Below are positions 9,967 through 17,189 of a DNA stretch of 45,040 nucleotides, piece by piece. The stretch comes from Bacillota bacterium. Lineage in GTDB: Bacteria; Bacillota; Clostridia; TANB77; UBA1234. The position numbers were made by a program, and so were the translations under genes. The notes beneath the pieces are model-generated. The model was not told where the DNA came from, did not search any database, and worked only from the letters and a program-made list of their open reading frames with translations. The DNA lies in the NCBI GenBank assembly GCA_016280725.1, contig JAEEHF010000031.1, positions 1 through 45,040 on the forward strand, given 5' to 3'. Positions within the stretch are counted from its first letter, which is position 1; every line of letters starts with the position of its first letter.

Positions 9967-11043
9967 TTATTTCTGTGACGATCTAGAAGAATTTTTGCAC
10001 TCTTTACATTGACTATATCATCCATCTTTGCTGCTGTTTTTAGCAAAGAATAGAGAATGACCTAATTTTATTTTTCCGCATTTAGAACATCTTTTTCAAT
10101 ATCCATATTCTTTTTCTGTAAAATATCATTCTACATAGTTCTTTTGGAATTGTTCTGAAATTAATTTTGGGATACGTTTGCGTCATAAAGAAGAATAATA
10201 TTGTTCTGAATGTAGTTCTCCATATTTTTCAAGAACTTCTTGTTTAATTTCTTCATTAGTTAGTCCATCTACTTTTCAAATAAGAATATCTCAAAGCATA
10301 GGATGATTTTCTTTAAGAGCTTCTTCTGCTAAATCTTCTAAATCAATTAGGTGTCACCGCATATCACAATGAAGATCTTCTCATGATTCTTGTTTTAGAA
10401 TTTGATAGTAGCAGAGAAGGAAGGAAACATGCTCTGGGTTTAAAAGAGATAATGGCATATCAGAGTGCGGCATCTTATTTTCATCTAGATATATATTTTC
10501 AGGAATTGAGATTCCCGCAAGATTTCTAATTTGAGAATTAGATTTAATATGACCTATCATATTATAGCTGCCTTTTATTGTGTAGGCTTGTTTTCAAGTT
10601 TCTATAATAGCTTGATTTAATTGTTTGCGGCGATACTTAGATGCTTTTTCTGCTTGTTGCTTTAAAGAAATAATTACATCCATGCATTCTTTGATGCCGG
10701 GGATTTTTTCTATATCTTCTATAGTGATAGGTGCTTTTGGATCTAGAATTTGGTTTTTATCTTGGCGGATTATATTATAAAGGCCATCTTCTCCATTTTC
10801 AAGTTTTTCTACTAAGCCTTCATATGATATCTGCCTCTTATCAATAGTAAACTCTCTATTGGGTGTTAATATGGGTCTTTCTTCAGTACGTTCTTTTTTT
10901 GTTTGATTGCGATCACGAATAAATAATATATAGTCTGCTAATATGGTTAGAGTGCTATTATTAAGAGGAGGGTTATCAGCTAAAAGCTTTTTAACATAAT
11001 CCACTCGTTCTTCTGGAGTAGTTAAAGAGTAGTCTAATTCCAC
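9967..11043 (-). CDS. Zinc-ribbon protein at the head of the packaging operon, 358 aa
   Basis: GTG start at 11043 with AAAGGAGG 7 bases upstream; stop TAA. It contains about eleven in-frame TGA codons, the densest in the window, most in the C-terminal half (for example RWHLIDLED, LWDILIWKVD, SLWRKRIPK, GYWKRCSKC). The C-terminus is a zinc ribbon, CSKCGKIKLGHSLFF then CKECKN, of the type used for DNA contact. It is the first gene after the leftward promoter at 11.1 kb and precedes the other packaging genes. Likely a packaging or DNA-recognition protein; the exact role is unknown. The C-terminal half depends wholly on TGA readthrough. Confidence 0.7.
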
Positions 11044-11085
11044 TAACAAACCTCCTTTACTAAAATAAATTTTTTTACTAAGTAA

Positions 11086-11115
11086 ATTATAACATATTAA
11101 CGTGGTATCTGTCAA
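11086..11115 (-). promoter_or_regulatory. Sigma70-type promoter of the leftward packaging/morphogenesis operon
   Basis: Minus strand TTGACA, 18-bp spacer ending ATG, TATAAT. It belongs to the same promoter family as those at 23.4-36.6 kb, with a TTATAAT/ATATAAT -10 preceded by ATG. Confidence 0.75.
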
Positions 11116-11203
11116 GGAAAAATTCAAAGAAAATTAAATTGAAAATCTTAGTTGATATAAAAATTTTTGAATAGGGTTTAATTAATTTTACCCGAGAAGG
11201 TAA

Positions 11204-11383
11204 ATGAAAATTGCTCCGAATGAGCAATTAGAAATTGCTCTTGAGAATTTTTTGGACGCGGCGCAAAGAGTTACCCTCGGTGAACTTTCTGAGGTCCTGG
11301 ATGTGCGGCCCCAGTGCGGGGATGTACTCACCTCGCTACGCTACCCCGTCCCCTCGCCTGGCGTCTTAGGTTCGCGCCACTAA
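11204..11383 (+). CDS. Small protein, 59 aa
   Basis: ATG 11204 follows GAGAAGG at a good distance and the stop is TAA. The sequence starts MKIAPNEQLEIALENFLDAA, a helical, HTH-like beginning, and turns basic near the end. It lies divergently from the packaging operon. Codon use becomes GC-rich partway through. I do not recognise it. The second half could be overprinted on a non-coding element. Confidence 0.4.
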   Translation: MKIAPNEQLEIALENFLDAAQRVTLGELSEVLDVRPQCGDVLTSLRYPVPSPGVLGSRH

Positions 11384-11484
11384 GCCAACGCGATAGGTAT
11401 GTCCCTGAAGCCACCGCAACTGCGCAAGCCCTTGCCCCAAAAATGTAACCCCTAAAATGGTTGCCAGATTGGCACATTTTTCTA

Positions 11485-11513
11485 TTGACTAGGTTAACGC
11501 GTTCTAGTATTCT
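11485..11513 (+). promoter_or_regulatory. Promoter of 11551 gene
   Basis: TTGACT, 17-bp spacer, TATTCT. The spacer contains GGTTAAC, half of the palindrome that recurs through this region, so a repressor could occlude the promoter. Confidence 0.65.
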
Positions 11514-11550
11514 ATAGTTGTCGGACAGAGACGTAAGAAAGGACAGACTC

Positions 11551-11715
11551 ATGAGCAACGCTAACATCCTCGCCACCGTGGACGCCTACATCGCGCGCAT
11601 CATGGAGGCTACGCGTTATGTGACCAATGACGCTGATTACTTTGGTCTGATGTGTGTCCTCATCAACTTGGAGGATTTCAGTGATTGGTTGATGGGCATC
11701 CATCGTGCCTGCTAG
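11551..11715 (+). CDS. Small acidic protein, 54 aa
   Basis: ATG 11551 after AAGAAAGGACAG; stop TAG. MSNANILATVDAYIARIMEA starts an amphipathic helical protein. It is a single-gene unit with its own promoter (11485) and terminator (11723). GC-rich codons, with Trp as TGG. No family recognised; likely an early host-interaction protein by analogy with other single-gene phage units. Confidence 0.65.
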   Translation: MSNANILATVDAYIARIMEATRYVTNDADYFGLMCVLINLEDFSDWLMGIHRAC

Positions 11716-11722
11716 GCAACTT

Positions 11723-11750
11723 AAAAAGGCTATGACAATAGCCTTTTTTA
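11723..11750 (+). terminator. Terminator
   Basis: AAAGGCTAT-GACA-ATAGCCTTTTTT hairpin with U-run, 8 bases after the stop of the 54-aa gene. Confidence 0.9.
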
Positions 11751-11762
11751 TTAGCGTAACAA

Positions 11763-11784
11763 GTTAACCGATTACATGGTTAAC
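11763..11784. repeat. GTTAACC palindrome (long-spacer form)
   Basis: GTTAACC-N8-GGTTAAC, the first member of the palindrome family that fills 11.7-21.8 kb. It lies just after a terminator in the intergenic region of about 480 bp (11751-12234). Confidence 0.6.
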
Positions 11785-11880
11785 CGATTACATGGCTAGG
11801 GCGATCCTGTTGGCTAGGGGATCGACCTAGTTCTCTGGCCGGAGAGGCAAGGCTGCTATGTTCGCGTAGTGCCATGTGTG

Positions 11881-12000
11881 CGCTAGCACAACACACACAT
11901 GCACAACACACATGTATGTATCTATGTGTATGCATGTATCTATGTGTATGTATGTGTGTATGTTATGTGTAGGTATTGCAACACATGTATGTGTGTAGTA
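11881..12000. repeat. TG/TATG microsatellite-like tract
   Basis: About 120 bases composed of ACACAC, then irregular TATG/TGTG/TCTATG repeats. No gene is visible in it. It ends directly in the promoter at 11976-12004. Slippage-prone or locally Z-DNA-prone sequence is possible; function unknown. Confidence 0.7.
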
Positions 12001-12004
12001 TAAT
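11976..12004 (+). promoter_or_regulatory. Rightward promoter facing a leftward one
   Basis: TTGCAA, 17-bp spacer, TATAAT. It points into the leftward promoter at 12042-12071, so the two predicted start sites are only about 25 bases apart and transcripts would collide. GGCC-N6-GGCC lies between them. Confidence 0.55.
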
Positions 12005-12041
12005 AGAAGTAGTGTAGATTTAGGGCCGTAGTTGGCCAGAA

Positions 12042-12071
12042 ATTATAGCACACACGCGGGGCAGTTGTCAA
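12042..12071 (-). promoter_or_regulatory. Leftward consensus promoter (facing)
   Basis: Minus strand TTGACA, 18-bp spacer, TATAAT. No gene lies downstream on the minus strand; it reads through the TG tract toward the 54-aa plus-strand gene. Confidence 0.6.
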
Positions 12072-12134
12072 GAAAAAAGCCTGGCCTACACAATTCCTAC
12101 ACAAATAATCACACATCCTAAAAGCCTGGACAAT

Positions 12135-12153
12135 TGTGGAGATAATGTGGAGA
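12135..12153 (+). repeat. TGTGGAG tandem site
   Basis: TGTGGAGA then TGTGGAGA, 12 bases apart, about 15 bases before the -35 of the 12235 gene promoter. Same motif as at 12545, 14718, 15259, 16191, 16765, 18193, 19561, 21876 and 22092. Confidence 0.6.
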
Positions 12154-12166
12154 GTCTGCACATCTC

Positions 12167-12195
12167 TTGCTTATGTCTGTGCTAGTCCTTATAAT
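12167..12195 (+). promoter_or_regulatory. Promoter of 12235 gene
   Basis: TTGCTT, 17-bp spacer, TATAAT, followed by a purine-rich leader (GAGAGAGGAAC). Confidence 0.75.
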
Positions 12196-12234
12196 AAAGA
12201 CAGTAAGAGAGACAACAAAGAGAGAGGAACTACA

Positions 12235-12456
12235 ATGGCCGCCAAGAACTTCACCGTCACCGACAGCAACAACGTCGTCGTGTACAAGGGCATCGGTGGA
12301 GATGCCAACGCGTGGGCCAACAACAACGTCCGCGCCTATGGGGATTTGTTCGTGCACTACAACAACAAGGCTAACAACGTGCTTCATTACTACGTTGGCA
12401 ACGTTCCCACGGTTTGGGGTAACGTGGAGGATATCATCACCGAATGGGTCAACTAA
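12235..12456 (+). CDS. Small Asn-rich protein, 73 aa
   Basis: ATG 12235 behind AGAGAGGAAC; stop TAA. MAAKNFTVTDSNNVVVYKGI begins a beta-rich, Asn-rich protein without cysteines. Codon use is strongly GC-biased (AAC, GTC, GGC), as in a highly expressed gene. Its terminator uses the last codons as the left arm of the hairpin. No family recognised. It is a monocistronic unit with its own promoter. Confidence 0.7.
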   Translation: MAAKNFTVTDSNNVVVYKGIGGDANAWANNNVRAYGDLFVHYNNKANNVLHYYVGNVPTVWGNVEDIITEWVN

Positions 12457-12474
12457 AAAGTTGGCCCTTTTTTT
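12446..12474 (+). terminator. Terminator overlapping the stop codon
   Basis: GGGTCAAC-TAAAAA-GTTGGCCC-TTTTTTT; the TAA stop lies in the loop. Confidence 0.9.
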
Positions 12475-12544
12475 ATGCGCAACAGATTAACCGATTAACT
12501 AATTACCTATCGACCAATGCTAGATTAAACGATTAACCCGTAAA

Positions 12545-12603
12545 TGTGGAGATTCTGTGGAGAACGGGCAGAAAATTTTACCACACGCGACACAAAATGT
12601 CAA
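12545..12603 (-). promoter_or_regulatory. TGTGGAG tandem site plus leftward promoter
   Basis: The tandem TGTGGAGA site at 12545-12563 is followed by a near-perfect leftward promoter: minus strand TTGACA (12598-12603), 17 bp, TAAAAT (12575-12580). It points leftward at the terminator and 3' end of the 73-aa gene, so any product would be antisense or a small RNA. The region 12475-12892 (about 420 bp) otherwise holds no visible gene. Confidence 0.6.
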
Positions 12604-12722
12604 GAACTTTTTTTGCCTACACAATTACTACACATTTGTTTTTCCTGTATCCTAAAAGTACAAATATTTATAATACTTTAAAAGTTAATCTAGGGAAACT
12701 GGAGCCCGTGGTTGGCCGCAAA

Positions 12723-12751
12723 ATTTTAGCACATCGCGCGAGAAAAAACAA
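12723..12751 (-). promoter_or_regulatory. Leftward promoter
   Basis: Minus strand TTGTTT, 17 bp, TAAAAT, followed by TTTGCGGCCA, the same initial transcribed sequence as at 14625. Confidence 0.5.
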
Positions 12752-12892
12752 GCGAGAATTCCAACTTTTTTAAAAATTCTTGTTTGTGGAGGAATTGTGT
12801 AGAATCCTGAAATAGAACAAACGTGCTACTTTTAGCCGGCTAGGTTTGATAATATATAAGTGTCAAAAGACAACGACCTGAAAGGACCTACG

Positions 12893-13348
12893 ATGAACGA
12901 CCTGACCATCCACCTGAACCTGACCAACGGCTATCATAACGCGGCGTTCACCAACGATTACATCTTCTGCTTCACGTGGGCCGGCATCTTCTATGCCGTC
13001 AAGATGGAGAACGTGGACGTCGCGACGCTGGTCGCCATAAGCTGCGTGTCCCGCACTTCTAGCAAGCGCGGCGGCTACGCGGCCCTTCGTTTCCGTCCCA
13101 CGAACGACGTCAAGCGCGCTATCGTGGAGATGGGCAACGTCGTCTATAAGTGCACCGCCGCTAACTTCACGGCCGAGTGCAAGGCCAACAAGTACAACAA
13201 GGGCGAGAACGCCGAGCGCATCGTCACCGAGAAGGTCTTCGGCGAGAAGTGGGTCAAGGACAGCGTCCCCTTCACGGACGGCGCCGACGTGAGCCATTAT
13301 CAGGTCAAGTTTCAGGGCGCGACCTTCTGCACCGAGCGCCAGCTCTAG
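12893..13348 (+). CDS. Basic early protein, 151 aa
   Basis: ATG 12893 follows GAAAGGACC; stop TAG. MNDLTIHLNLTNGYHNAAFT begins a mixed alpha/beta protein with several cysteines (CVSRTSSKRGGYAALRF, VVYKCTAANFTAECKANKYN). GC-rich codons; Trp is TGG. No known family recognised. It has its own upstream region with an AATATATAA-type -10 and a terminator at 13352. The high codon bias suggests strong expression early in infection. Confidence 0.7.
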   Translation: MNDLTIHLNLTNGYHNAAFTNDYIFCFTWAGIFYAVKMENVDVATLVAISCVSRTSSKRGGYAALRFRPTNDVKRAIVEMGNVVYKCTAANFTAECKANKYNKGENAERIVTEKVFGEKWVKDSVPFTDGADVSHYQVKFQGATFCTERQL

Positions 13349-13351
13349 GCC

Positions 13352-13369
13352 CGCCCTTTATGGAGGGCT
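13352..13369 (+). terminator. Hairpin after the 151-aa gene
   Basis: GCCCT-TTATGG-AGGGC without a long U-run; a weak terminator or processing site. Confidence 0.5.
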
Positions 13370-13443
13370 TGTAGAGAAATCCACAGGCCCTCTAATTTAT
13401 AATATAATAATTATAATGAGAAATCCAAGAGAAAGAAGAAACC

Positions 13444-13611
13444 ATGAACGAGACTATCACTGCCACCCTCACCCGCGACCAGGCACTCGCAATTCTTAAC
13501 ACTCTTATTGGCGTCGCGGAAGAGTATAACGAGCCTTGTTTAGAGAATGATGTAGAAGTTTTTATGAAAGCCACGGGACTCACCCGTGAAGATTTGAAAG
13601 AATGGCTCTAG
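13444..13611 (+). CDS. Small acidic protein, 55 aa
   Basis: ATG 13444 preceded by AGAGAAAGAAGAAACC; stop TAG inside the terminator. MNETITATLTRDQALAILNT starts an amphipathic acidic helical protein; RDQAL resembles the opening of the winged-helix paralogs (TRAQAL), but the rest does not. Its promoter lies in the TATAATATAATAATTATAAT stretch just upstream. Function unknown. Confidence 0.7.
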   Translation: MNETITATLTRDQALAILNTLIGVAEEYNEPCLENDVEVFMKATGLTREDLKEWL

Positions 13612-13635
13612 CGCTCGCAAAGAGCGCTTTTTTTT
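13610..13635 (+). terminator. Terminator
   Basis: GCGCTC-GCAAA-GAGCGC followed by eight T. Confidence 0.9.
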
Positions 13636-13672
13636 GTTCAGCTAATTAAACGGTTAACCTATCAGATCTGGT

Positions 13673-13731
13673 AAAAGTTAGCCAAGGATAACTCTTTGTG
13701 CCGGCGGCAAAAGTTAGCCTGGGGTAACTTT
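13673..13731. promoter_or_regulatory. Paired GTTAGCC palindromes
   Basis: Two imperfect AAAGTTAGCC-N2-GGTAACTTT palindromes, 36 bases centre to centre, with GCCGGCGGC between, just upstream of the promoter at 13767. Likely operator pair for one regulator. Confidence 0.6.
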
Positions 13732-13766
13732 GGGCTTGTGTGCGGAATGTGGAGGCAAAATTGTTG

Positions 13767-13795
13767 TTGACAGGGCTGGGCGTGGGGCGTATTAT
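13767..13795 (+). promoter_or_regulatory. Promoter of paralog 1
   Basis: TTGACA, 17-bp GC-rich spacer ending GGGGCG, TATTAT. The leader contains a GCGAAG-GGGA-CTTCGC hairpin. Confidence 0.8.
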
Positions 13796-13864
13796 ATAGA
13801 CAGTGAGAGGGACAAAGGGTCCCACTCAGAACCGCGAAGGGGACTTCGCAGAAAGAAGGTCACC

Positions 13865-14221
13865 ATGGCCGAGAAGAAGAACATCACCCGCGCTCAGGCT
13901 CTCACCAACGGCATCGCCTATGCCAACGCCAACGGGGACAAGGACACCGCCGAGGTGCTGGGCAACATGCTTGCTCAGGTCACAAAGCCGCGCAAGGCTG
14001 CCGTGAGCAAGGCCCGCAAGGCCAACGAGAACCTCGCTGGTAAGGTCTACGACCTCGCCGCCGACGAGGTCACCACAAAGGACGTCGTGGCGCTGGGTAT
14101 CGCCGAGATTGCCACGACTCAGAAGGCAGCGGCTGTTCTCCGTGTCGCTTGCGAGCTGGGCAAGTTTGAGAAGGTGACCGAGGGTAAGAAGGTCGCCTAC
14201 AAGAAGGTGATTGCCGAGTAG
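13865..14221 (+). CDS. Winged-helix-like DNA-binding protein, paralog 1 (118 aa)
   Basis: ATG 13865 after AGAAAGAAGG; stop TAG. One of four plus-strand paralogs (13865, 17594, 18998, 21200). It has an N-terminal helical part NITRAQALTNGIAYANANGD, a basic middle KAAVSKARKANENLAGKV, and a C-terminal helix-turn-helix plus wing. The last comprises TTKDVVALGIAEIATTQKAA, then LGKFEKVTEGKKVAYKK. This is the shape of a small winged-helix regulator or nucleoid-type protein. Given the many palindromes around its genes, repression of this region is the likely job. GC-rich codons imply high expression. Confidence 0.75.
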   Translation: MAEKKNITRAQALTNGIAYANANGDKDTAEVLGNMLAQVTKPRKAAVSKARKANENLAGKVYDLAADEVTTKDVVALGIAEIATTQKAAAVLRVACELGKFEKVTEGKKVAYKKVIAE

Positions 14222-14229
14222 GCACAAGA

Positions 14230-14253
14230 CCCGAGCAAGTCTCTAAAAGGCTC
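14230..14253 (+). promoter_or_regulatory. Conserved 3'-UTR hairpin of the paralog genes
   Basis: CCCGAGCAAGTCTCTAAAAG followed by GCTC: a GAGC/GCTC stem with a 13-nt loop. The same element follows paralogs 3 (19375) and 4 (21563). Possible processing, stability or autoregulatory site. Confidence 0.55.
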
Positions 14254-14275
14254 AAAATGAATTTCTAGCGTGTTC

Positions 14276-14319
14276 CTCGCCCGTGTGCTGCCTAGCGCCG
14301 CATGGGCGAGATGCTTTTA
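14276..14319 (+). terminator. Strong hairpin after paralog 1
   Basis: CTCGCCC...GGGCGAG stem closing a roughly 20-nt loop, then ATGCTTTTA. Similar hairpins follow the 12-aa leader gene (17271) and paralog 2 (18066). Confidence 0.65.
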
Positions 14320-14795
14320 GATGAAAATAGAAAAAGTTAACCAAGGCTAACTGGGCAGATCTAGGCGCGATCCCAAAACCAAAATCAAATTATGAATTAT
14401 TAACCATCAAAAATGAAACTGAAAAAAGTTAACCGGAGCTAACTTTGTTGGCCGGCCGCGCTTATGAAGAAAAAATGAATTTCAAAATTATTCTTGTTTC
14501 CTTTTGGACAATGTGCTAAAATGAAAATGCTGTTTGTTTCCTCTTGGAATTGAAAATCAAATTATGAATTATTAAGCCTTTAAAGCGTGATCGTGGAAAA
14601 TTTGAGATCGTTTATGGCCGCAAAATTTTAGCGCGCATGCCTGGAAAAATCAAGTGACAAACTGGCAATTCACAAACTATTCACAATTGAAAATAAAGCC
14701 TGTTTCCTAAAACCGAATGTGGAGAAAATGTGAAACTGAAAATGATTCTTGTTTCCTTTAACTAAATCATCTAGAATGTAGTTAGTCCAAGAGAG
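14320..14795. other. Intergenic regulatory stretch
   Basis: No gene seen in this interval of about 480 bp. It holds two palindromes (14332-14352, 14424-14446) and a direct repeat AAAATCAAATTATGAATTAT (near 14388 and 14545). It also holds a rightward promoter (TTGTTT 14494, 17 bp, TAAAAT 14517) and a leftward promoter (TTGATT, 17 bp, TAAAAT; 14625-14653). A TGTGGAG/TGTGAAA site (14718) and the promoter of the next gene (TTGTTT 14749, 17 bp, TAGAAT 14772) complete it. Confidence 0.6.
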
Positions 14796-14805
14796 AGGAT
14801 TAGAA

Positions 14806-15057
14806 ATGATTAACGCAAGTGACGCAAGGATTAGGACAGCGACCTATCACGCGCACAATGAGTCTGCTATCCTCACAATGCTTGAAACCATTGATGCAAC
14901 CATTATCTATCACGCGGCACATGGCGATTCTATTGCAACTTACCAGCCCGCTATTAAATTGGACGCGGCTATGGTTGAAACTGTTCTTTACATGCTTCGC
15001 ACCAATGGCTATGTCGCAGAGCATTACAATCGCGGATATTTCATGATTAGGTGGTAA
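14806..15057 (+). CDS. Small protein, 83 aa
   Basis: ATG 14806 after AGAGAGGATTAGAA; stop TAA, with the next ATG two bases on. MINASDARIRTATYHAHNES begins a helical protein whose C-terminal half (LDAAMVETVLYMLRTNGYVA) looks like a small winged-helix or arginine-rich fold. Family not recognised. First gene of a three-gene operon with two tiny membrane peptides. Codon bias is weaker than in the paralog genes. Confidence 0.65.
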   Translation: MINASDARIRTATYHAHNESAILTMLETIDATIIYHAAHGDSIATYQPAIKLDAAMVETVLYMLRTNGYVAEHYNRGYFMIRW

Positions 15058-15059
15058 CT

Positions 15060-15134
15060 ATGCTTGACACTCTTGCAATGTTTGTTACACTGTATGTAAT
15101 GCCCGTTACTTTTATTCTATGGCAGGTGAGGTAA
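15060..15134 (+). CDS. Tiny membrane peptide, 24 aa
   Basis: ATG two bases after the stop of the 83-aa gene; sequence MLDTLAMFVTLYVMPVTFIL followed by WQVR. One hydrophobic span with a positive end. It overlaps the next start as TAATG, so translational coupling is likely. Could be a small membrane-active or host-modulating peptide. Confidence 0.5.
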   Translation: MLDTLAMFVTLYVMPVTFILWQVR

Positions 15135-15238
15135 TGACTAGAAGAACGTTTGTTTTATTGGTTGCGGCGATGATTGGAATAGGTGGGCGTCCATGCGGGC
15201 GCCCTCCGTTTTTACAAATGAAAGTTAGCCAAGGTTAA
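15134..15238 (+). CDS. Tiny hydrophobic peptide, 34 aa (uncertain 3' end)
   Basis: Starts in the TAATG overlap; MTRRTFVLLVAAMIGIGGRP looks like a signal or membrane segment. The frame runs through the terminator hairpin (15185) and ends TAA inside a GTTAACC palindrome. The second half may therefore not be translated or functional. Confidence 0.35.
   Translation: MTRRTFVLLVAAMIGIGGRPCGRPPFLQMKVSQG
15185..15213 (+). terminator. Terminator
   Basis: GGGCG...CGCCC stem followed by CTCCGTTTTT. Confidence 0.65.
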
Positions 15239-15308
15239 CAGTTAATGCCGGCGCCAAATGTGTAGAAAATATGAAGAACTTGACGAAGCCTGGGGTATGC
15301 CGTATTAT
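15221..15308 (+). promoter_or_regulatory. Palindrome, TGTGTAG site and promoter of the first exonuclease gene
   Basis: Palindrome AAAGTTAGCCAAGGTTAACA (15221), GCCGGCGCC, TGTGTAGA/ATGAAGA direct repeat (15259-15277), then TTGACG (15280), 17 bp, TATTAT (15303). This is the full order of the repeated intergenic module. Confidence 0.65.
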
Positions 15309-15344
15309 TAAATCATTGAAAGCAGCCAAGAGAAAGGCGAAACA

Positions 15345-16133
15345 ATGTTTGACCTCGTTATCGACACTGAGACCGCCCCGATGCGCAAGGTTCCCATGCA
15401 GTTGATGGCCGCTAATAGTCTTGTTTATGACATGGGCGGGGTTGTGCGTAACACTAAGACGGGCGAGATTATTCACTCTTTCTCTTTTATCATCGCAGAC
15501 ACGTTTTATAATAACACGATGATGCAATCCGCTTACTATGCTAATAAGCTGCCGCAATATCATGAGGGCGTTACTAAGGGTTTGTGGATTAGTGTATCTT
15601 TTAAGTATGCGTATGATTACATTCACAACATTATTGCACAGTATGGCATTAAAACTGTGTGGGCTTACAATGCACAGTTTGATATTACCACTCTTGATAA
15701 CACGATTAATCATTATTCTAATGGTTGGATTACTAAGTTTTTCCCCTCTTATGTTACTATTAAAGACGTGTGGGCACGTTGCGCTAACATTACTGGTACT
15801 AAGAAATATGTGTCTTATTGCATCGACAATGGTTATCTTACTGATAAGGGTAACCCTAAGACTAGCGCAGAAATTGTTTATCGCTATCTCACACAGAACC
15901 ATGATTTTATTGAAGCACACACCGCACTAAATGACGCAGAGATTGAAGCATTTATCCTCACATGTGCTCAAAAGAATAAGAAGAAGGCTATGAAGGGCAT
16001 TGGTAGGGGTTACAAAATGGCCGCGGATATGGCTAAAAGCATGTGTCACACTAACACAGTTAAAAAGCAGCCTACTAAGTCTAAGGGTAAGCTTTTCTAT
16101 AACATGGAAACTCAACAATGGGATTATCGGTAA
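15345..16133 (+). CDS. DnaQ-like DEDD 3'-5' exonuclease, 262 aa
   Basis: ATG 15345 after GAGAAAGGCGAAACA; stop TAA. Exonuclease motifs are visible: Exo I LVIDTETAPM, Exo II WAYNAQFDITTLD, and Exo III HTALNDAEIEAFI with the His-x5-Asp pattern of DEDDh nucleases. The family cuts single-stranded DNA or RNA from the 3' end with two metal ions. The C-terminal 50 residues are Lys-rich (nucleic-acid binding). A second, shorter paralog lies at 19763. Location among single-gene early units suggests host nucleic-acid degradation or RNA turnover rather than polymerase proofreading. Confidence 0.85.
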   Translation: MFDLVIDTETAPMRKVPMQLMAANSLVYDMGGVVRNTKTGEIIHSFSFIIADTFYNNTMMQSAYYANKLPQYHEGVTKGLWISVSFKYAYDYIHNIIAQYGIKTVWAYNAQFDITTLDNTINHYSNGWITKFFPSYVTIKDVWARCANITGTKKYVSYCIDNGYLTDKGNPKTSAEIVYRYLTQNHDFIEAHTALNDAEIEAFILTCAQKNKKKAMKGIGRGYKMAADMAKSMCHTNTVKKQPTKSKGKLFYNMETQQWDYR

Positions 16134-16190
16134 AAGTCAAGGGAGTTTGGAGGTCTCCACAAAACCTCCACAGTCCGCGCCGGCCGCATT

Positions 16191-16248
16191 TGTGAAGAAA
16201 TTATGAAGATGAAATTCTTAGGACAGATTCTAAAATATTTGGTATAAT
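16191..16248 (+). promoter_or_regulatory. TGTGAAG repeat and promoter
   Basis: TGTGAAGA/TATGAAGA direct repeat (16191-16208), weak -35 AGGACA (16220), 17 bp, TATAAT (16243). Confidence 0.55.
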
Positions 16249-16282
16249 ATTATTAGTCCAAGAGAGGAAGGAGTTAGAAATC

Positions 16283-16468
16283 ATGGTGAGTGTAATTGCT
16301 TTTGGTTGTGCTAGCGTTGTTGCACTAGTTATCACGGTTTTTTGGGCATGGTGGGCTTATGAGAATGATGTACTTGCACCAATTGCGATTTTGATGGCTG
16401 CAATGGGCGAGACTGCGTTTTTTGTTGCTTGTCTTGTCTATCTTACTATGATGACTTTTGGAGGTTAA
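16283..16468 (+). CDS. Two-span membrane protein, 61 aa
   Basis: ATG 16283 after GAGAGGAAGGAGTTAGAAATC; stop TAA. Two hydrophobic segments (VIAFGCASVVALVITVFWAW and FFVACLVYLTMMTF) are joined by a short loop with one charged patch. The sequence is Trp-rich with all Trp TGG. The size and topology resemble small holin-like or superinfection proteins, but nothing decides the function. Upstream of, and coupled to, the 75-aa gene. Confidence 0.65.
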   Translation: MVSVIAFGCASVVALVITVFWAWWAYENDVLAPIAILMAAMGETAFFVACLVYLTMMTFGG

Positions 16469-16470
16469 AA

Positions 16471-16698
16471 ATGGATTGGGATATTTACATTGTAGAAGTT
16501 GTTCCTGCGGATGGTTGGGGCGAGACTTATTTCTATTGCTATCACAGTCTTGAAAATGCACGTGCTAAGATTAAAGAGATTGCGGACGCTAATAACATGC
16601 ATTTGTACAATCCAGATTTTGCTTCACGTTATGGTGAGTTTGATAGGCAACATCGTATTCAAGCAGTAAAGCTAAGTGAAGAATTGTTTGAAGATTAA
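16471..16698 (+). CDS. Small soluble protein, 75 aa
   Basis: ATG 16471, with the GGAGG ribosome site inside the end of the upstream gene; stop TAA. MDWDIYIVEVVPADGWGETY starts an alpha/beta protein with a central helix (LENARAKIKEIADANN). It resembles small cytosolic host-takeover proteins in general character only. Shares a promoter with the membrane protein. Confidence 0.65.
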   Translation: MDWDIYIVEVVPADGWGETYFYCYHSLENARAKIKEIADANNMHLYNPDFASRYGEFDRQHRIQAVKLSEELFED

Positions 16699-16764
16699 AA
16701 GTCAAGTAGTTTGGGAGTATCTACACAAAAACTCCACATTTTTCACCGGCCGATCCCAGGCAAG

Positions 16765-16814
16765 TGTGAAGATTGTGTGAAGAGCTTGCTTTTTCTTTCA
16801 AATTAGTGTATTAT
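16765..16814 (+). promoter_or_regulatory. TGTGAAG repeat and promoter of 16849 gene
   Basis: TGTGAAGA/TGTGAAGA (16765-16783), TTGCTT (16786), 17 bp, TATTAT (16809), followed by AAGACAGTAAGA. Confidence 0.7.
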
Positions 16815-16848
16815 TAAGACAGTAAGAATCCCGACAGAAAGGTGCAAC

Positions 16849-16986
16849 ATGAATCTCTATTGGGTTATTATTTATCCGCTTAACACCAAGTTTCCTTTTC
16901 CTGATGCACAATCTGCAAATCGTTTCTGTGAGTTAGCTTGTATCTATCATCCGCATCAAGTAGGTTATGTTACACCTTGGTGCTAA
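16849..16986 (+). CDS. Small protein, 45 aa
   Basis: ATG 16849 after AGAAAGGTGCAAC; stop TAA. MNLYWVIIYPLNTKFPFPDA starts it; it ends VGYVTPWC, with three cysteines (CELACIYHPH in the middle). Monocistronic unit. Too short for a family call. Confidence 0.6.
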   Translation: MNLYWVIIYPLNTKFPFPDAQSANRFCELACIYHPHQVGYVTPWC

Positions 16987-17039
16987 AATCAAGGGTTTGG
17001 AGGTCCCTTCACAAAACCTCCACATCTTGTACCGGCGTC

Positions 17040-17063
17040 AAAAGTTAACTCAAGCTAACTTTT
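17040..17063. repeat. GTTAACT palindrome
   Basis: AAAAGTTAACTCAAGCTAAC plus TTTT: single member of the operator-like family, followed by AGATCT. Confidence 0.55.
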
Positions 17064-17119
17064 TAAAGATCTCGCCTGGTTTTCAGGTTTATGCAGGAAT
17101 TGTGAATCGAAATTTGTGC

Positions 17120-17147
17120 TTGACACCCACTTTCAAGAGCGTATAAT
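17120..17147 (+). promoter_or_regulatory. Consensus promoter of the leader-peptide RNA
   Basis: TTGACA, 16 bp ending AGAGCG, TATAAT; the AGCG just before the -10 recurs in several promoters here. Confidence 0.8.
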
Positions 17148-17189
17148 AATAGTTGTCAGGAGGGGAACGGGTGAAAGGAGGAATCACCA

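Noticed and set aside
12118..12387. Antisense frames opposite the small GC-rich plus-strand genes (also near 12863, 13826, 18935 and 21155)
   Set aside because: High GC makes long shadow frames; the plus-strand frames have ribosome sites, promoters and terminators.
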